Assembly (NCBI GenBank): GCA_014378225.1
Contig: JACMOA010000341.1
Coordinates: 1 to 8,432 of the forward strand
Length of the DNA: 8,432 bases
Direction: 5' to 3'
From: Deinococcales bacterium
GTDB taxonomy: Bacteria; Deinococcota; Deinococci; Deinococcales; Deinococcaceae
The notes beneath the pieces are model-generated. The model was not told the origin of the DNA, ran no database searches, and saw only the letters and a program-made list of their open reading frames with translations. Position numbers and translations under genes: made by a program. Below, piece after piece: positions 6,591 through 8,432 of this stretch (the stretch's first letter is position 1; every line of letters begins with the position of its first letter).

Positions 6591-6627
6591 GCGCTCGGGT
6601 GAAGTTTGACGCTCGAGCGCTTTTTTT
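6591..6627 (+). terminator. Rho-independent terminator ahead of the DUF456 gene
   Basis: GCGCTCG (6591-6597) pairs with CGAGCGC (6614-6620), and inner G-U and G-C pairs lengthen the stem. Seven Ts follow directly (6621-6627). The right arm is part of a CTCGAG copy. The response regulator already has its own terminator, so this one either backs it up, shields the DUF456 gene from element transcription, or ends a short untranslated RNA starting after 6380. Confidence 0.65.
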
Positions 6628-6711
6628 CTCGACTGAAGTTCAGGAAACCCGACGCATCAAAACCCCGTATTCAGGCTCGAGGGTGTATTGACCCCCAAAG
6701 GAGCCTTTTTA

Positions 6712-7272
6712 ATGACTTTTCTAGCGGTCACGCTTTTTGTGATTTTGTGGGTAGGCAGCCTCATCGCCACGTTTGTGCCTGTTCTGCCCTCGAGTTTTAT
6801 CTTGTGGGGCGCTGCGCTGCTTTACGCTTTCATGACTGGATTTGCGGAAATCAATGTCCTGTGGCTGGTGGGGCTGGGCATCGTGGCGGCCTGCTCGAGC
6901 CTGCTAGACAATGGGGCCGGAGCCTGGGGAACCCGGCGTTATGGCGGCAGCAAATACGCGGCTTGCGGTGCGCTGATTGGCGGCATCGTCGGTATTTTCC
7001 TGGGTCCGATTGGTATTCTGGCCGGACCACTCTTGGGCGCGTTCATCGCCGAGATATTTTTTGGAGAACGAGCCGTCCGACACACGCAAGAAGTGGTCGG
7101 CAGGCCCGAGGTCAGTGCTCCGACTGTGCTGAGTAATGAAGAACGCAAACGGCTCGAGCGGGCCATCTCGAGCACCAAAGGAACTTTTGTGGGAATGCTG
7201 CTGGGCATCGGAGCAAAACTTGCCATTCACTTTTTTATGGGTCTGGCGGTGCTGGTCAGAGTTGCGTTCTAA
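6712..7272 (+). CDS. DUF456 family membrane protein
   Basis: A 186-residue integral membrane protein of unknown function. Typical DUF456 features are GSLIATFVPVLPSSFILWGAALLYA (15-39), LDNGAGAWGTRRYGGSKYA (65-83) and the glycine-rich membrane stretch GALIGGIVGIFLGPIGILAGPLLGAFIAE (86-114). About four to five membrane segments are visible, the last near 158-182, with a charged loop at about 119-157 that carries NEERKRLERAISSTKG. I chose ATG at 6712, with AAGGAG 8 bases ahead; a TTG at 6688 would place the ribosome binding site inside the gene. The glutaredoxin-like gene follows after 9 bases, so the two probably share a transcript. The biochemical role of the family is not known to me. Confidence 0.85.
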   Translation: MTFLAVTLFVILWVGSLIATFVPVLPSSFILWGAALLYAFMTGFAEINVLWLVGLGIVAACSSLLDNGAGAWGTRRYGGSKYAACGALIGGIVGIFLGPIGILAGPLLGAFIAEIFFGERAVRHTQEVVGRPEVSAPTVLSNEERKRLERAISSTKGTFVGMLLGIGAKLAIHFFMGLAVLVRVAF

Positions 7273-7281
7273 ACTACGTTC

Positions 7282-7515
7282 ATGACCGTTTACGAAACAG
7301 ATTTGATTCTCTACACCAGAAAAGGCTGTTCGCTGTGCGAAAAAGCGGAGAAACTCCTGCTCGAGCGCCAACTCCCCTTCAAATCCGTGGACATCGGCAG
7401 AGATGTTATTTTAGAGGGTCAATATGGCTTTGATGTTCCGGTGCTCGCTCGAGGGGAAGTGACTTTGCTTAAGGGCGTTTTCTCGGTGGCAAGGCTCGAG
7501 AAAATCGGGCTTTGA
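7282..7515 (+). CDS. Small glutaredoxin-like thiol-disulfide protein (DUF836-type)
   Basis: A 77-residue single-domain protein with a minimal thioredoxin fold. The start TDLILYTRKGCSLCEKAEKLL gives a beta strand, a CSLC redox motif (Cys16, Cys19) and the first helix. FDVPVLARGE supplies the cis-proline loop (Pro53), and the C-terminal helix VARLEKIGL ends the domain. It is likely to reduce or isomerise disulfides in the cytoplasm; the partner is unknown. There is no ribosome binding site before the ATG, but TAAACT (7270-7275), which overlaps the stop of the DUF456 gene, sits 6 bases ahead and could be the -10 box of a leaderless transcript. Otherwise it depends on read-through from the DUF456 gene. 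Its stop lies inside the -35 box of the next promoter. Confidence 0.82.
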   Translation: MTVYETDLILYTRKGCSLCEKAEKLLLERQLPFKSVDIGRDVILEGQYGFDVPVLARGEVTLLKGVFSVARLEKIGL

Positions 7516-7540
7516 CAGCGCCCTGAAAATCCTGTACACT
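7512..7540 (+). promoter_or_regulatory. Consensus sigma-A promoter for rpmI-rplT
   Basis: A perfect TTGACA (7512-7517) and TACACT (7535-7540) are separated by exactly 17 bases. It is the best vegetative promoter in the window and fits the heavy demand for ribosomal proteins. The -35 box overlaps the last codon and stop codon of the glutaredoxin-like gene. Transcription should begin near 7547. Confidence 0.85.
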
Positions 7541-7545
7541 TTTAA

Positions 7546-7720
7546 AGCTGCTTTTATCAGCAGGACCGAGGTACTCAACTGGTTCACTTTCTCGAGTTTG
7601 GCTCTTGCTTAACTGGGCTGCTTAATTAGAGAAAGATAGGCCCGACCCCGGTTCTCAGACTCACCCGGTGCGTCCAAACACCCGTTTTGGCGTGCTCGAG
7701 GGAAAGTCTCAGGAGAATTC
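7546..7720 (+). promoter_or_regulatory. Structured leader of rpmI-rplT, possible L20 autoregulatory RNA
   Basis: About 170 untranslated bases separate the promoter from rpmI. They can fold: CTTTCTC (7587-7593) pairs with GAGAAAG (7629-7635), and a bulged 10-pair hairpin spans 7668-7695 just before the ribosome binding site AGGAG (7711-7715). L20 represses its own operon through leader RNA in E. coli (rpmI leader) and B. subtilis (infC leader), so a similar role is reasonable here, but I did not identify the specific L20 binding motif. The leader holds two CTCGAG sites (7591, 7695). Confidence 0.45.
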
Positions 7721-7915
7721 ATGCCCAAGCAAAAAACCAAGAAAGCGGCGGTGCGCCGTATTAAGATTACCGGCACGGGGAAGGTCATGGCCTTCAAAAG
7801 CGGTAAGCGTCATCAAAACACCGGCAAGAGTGGTAAGACCATCGGCAACATGGGCGTGGGCTTTATTCTCGCCAAAAGCGAGTGGCACCGCATGAAACTG
7901 ATGGGGGTGAAATAA
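7721..7915 (+). CDS. rpmI: 50S ribosomal protein bL35
   Basis: A 64-residue, very basic protein of the large subunit. It has the family pattern [37 protein letters not shown] and a C-terminal [12 protein letters not shown], close to my memory of the Deinococcus protein. AGGAG sits 5 bases before the ATG. It is the first gene of the unit driven by the promoter at 7512; infC, which normally stands before it, is not here. Arginine codons are CGT, CGC and the like, and there is no CTCGAG, as expected for a highly expressed gene. Confidence 0.97.
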   Translation: MPKQKTKKAAVRRIKITGTGKVMAFKSGKRHQNTGKSGKTIGNMGVGFILAKSEWHRMKLMGVK

Positions 7916-7916
7916 A

Positions 7917-8285
7917 ATGCCCCGCGCCAAGACAGGATTTGTACGCCGTCGTCGCCACAAGAAAACCTTAAAGCAAGCCAAAGGCTTCTGGGGTACCCGT
8001 TCTAAGAACTATAAGAACGCCTTCCAGACGCTCTTAAACGCCGCAACCTACGAGTACCGGGACCGCCGCAACAAGAAGCGCGATTTCCGCCGCTTGTGGA
8101 TTCAGCGCATTAACGCCGGAGCGCGTTTGCATGGCATGAACTACAGCACTTTTATCGCCGGACTGAAGCTGGCCAACATCACGCTGGACCGCAAGATTCT
8201 GGCTGACCTGGCCGCCCGCGAACCCGAAACCTTTGCTGCCATCATCAGCAGCGTTCGGGCCGCTCAGAAGCAGCAAGCCGCCTGA
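7917..8285 (+). CDS. rplT: 50S ribosomal protein bL20
   Basis: A 122-residue basic protein that binds 23S rRNA early in large-subunit assembly and, in other bacteria, represses its own operon. [56 protein letters not shown] and [12 protein letters not shown] are diagnostic. It starts one base after the bL35 stop. GGGGGTGA (7903-7910), inside the end of rpmI, is its ribosome binding site, 6 bases from the ATG, so translation of the two is coupled. The C-terminus (RAAQKQQAA) is slightly extended. There is no CTCGAG in the gene. Confidence 0.98.
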   Translation: MPRAKTGFVRRRRHKKTLKQAKGFWGTRSKNYKNAFQTLLNAATYEYRDRRNKKRDFRRLWIQRINAGARLHGMNYSTFIAGLKLANITLDRKILADLAAREPETFAAIISSVRAAQKQQAA

Positions 8286-8351
8286 GCACAGGCTCGAGCC
8301 AACTTGTGCTCGAGCACTGTCCACACGTCAGAACTCCCGAGGTAATCCAGC
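8286..8351 (+). other. rplT-rpmF spacer with two extended palindromes
   Basis: Two CTCGAG copies lie 16 bases apart and are each part of a longer perfect palindrome: GGCTCGAGCC (8291-8300) and GTGCTCGAGCAC (8306-8317). They can also pair with each other around a short loop. No T tract follows, so I do not call a terminator. GAGGT (8339-8343) is the rpmF ribosome binding site, 8 bases before its ATG. Confidence 0.6.
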
Positions 8352-8432
8352 ATGGCCAAGCACCCCGTACCCAAGAAGAAAACCAGCAAATCCAAGCGCG
8401 ACATGCGCCGCAGCCACCACGCTCTGGTTCCC
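8352..8432 (+). CDS. rpmF: 50S ribosomal protein bL32, N-terminal part, cut by the window edge
   Basis: The first 27 residues of bL32 (MAKHPVPKKKTSKSKRDMRR, then SHHALVP) are present; the zinc-binding Cys part lies beyond the edge. The N-terminus agrees with the Deinococcus protein as I remember it. A clear ribosome binding site precedes the ATG. It is 66 bases after rplT on the same strand and likely co-transcribed. Confidence 0.95.
   Translation, partial: MAKHPVPKKKTSKSKRDMRRSHHALVP

Larger units (their letters stand above)
176..8314. repeat. Highly iterated palindrome CTCGAG, about 70 copies dispersed through the window
   Basis: By hand I find about 70 copies, one per 120 bases, where a random hexamer would give about two. 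Examples by start position: 176, 219, 305, 407, 450, 471, 1523, 1542, 2052, 2069, 3025, 3044, 3062, 4515, 4654, 4913, 5286, 5917, 6247, 7153, 7167, 7495, 8293, 8309. About 20 are extended to GCTCGAGC, and some to 12-base palindromes (173-184, 302-313, 3681-3692, 8306-8317). About 19 lie in some 1.65 kb of spacer (one per 87 bases) and about 51 in some 6.8 kb of genes (one per 133). None occurs in rpmI, rplT or the sequenced part of rpmF, and none between 6253 and 6611. The behaviour is like that of cyanobacterial HIP1. Confidence 0.95.

Noticed and set aside
176..8314. The CTCGAG copies as a CRISPR array or a classical dispersed repeat family.
   Set aside because: Spacing is irregular, the shared unit is only 6-8 bases, and the sites lie inside unrelated genes in all three frames.

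Overview
The window looks like a piece of a Deinococcus-Thermus chromosome, most likely from the Deinococcaceae. The best evidence is the right edge: the bL35, bL20 and (partial) bL32 proteins agree closely with the Deinococcus radiodurans proteins as I remember them. That is recollection, not a search. Base composition is moderately GC-rich, and several genes start close behind TANNNT boxes, as leaderless genes of this phylum often do.

Layout. On the minus strand, read right to left, a peptide-uptake cluster runs from 4718 to 108: a secreted solute-binding protein, two ABC permeases that overlap by 8 bases, and a DmpA/P1-family self-cleaving aminopeptidase. No transporter ATPase lies in the window. 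The region 4719-5129 has no convincing gene but holds a 15-base tandem repeat, a cluster of AGTTCA half-sites and a terminator. Next come a small acidic minus-strand protein (5130-5456) and, divergently, an OmpR/PhoB-type response regulator (5644-6318) with its own terminator and no kinase beside it. The gap 6319-6711 holds a 141-base MITE-like element flanked by TA, and then a second terminator. To its right on the plus strand lie a DUF456 membrane protein and a small glutaredoxin-like protein, probably one unit. A strong consensus promoter overlapping the end of the glutaredoxin-like gene drives rpmI-rplT through a structured leader of about 170 bases. rpmF begins at 8352 and runs off the edge. 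infC, which usually precedes rpmI, is absent here.

The dominant signal is not a gene. The 6-base palindrome CTCGAG occurs about 70 times by hand count in 8.4 kb, against about 2 expected for a random hexamer. It occurs in genes on both strands and in spacers, where it is denser. It steers codon choice: 26 of 35 Leu-Glu pairs in eight genes are written CTC GAG. It is absent from the ribosomal protein genes and from the MITE-like element. This resembles the HIP1 octamer of cyanobacteria in behaviour but has a different sequence.
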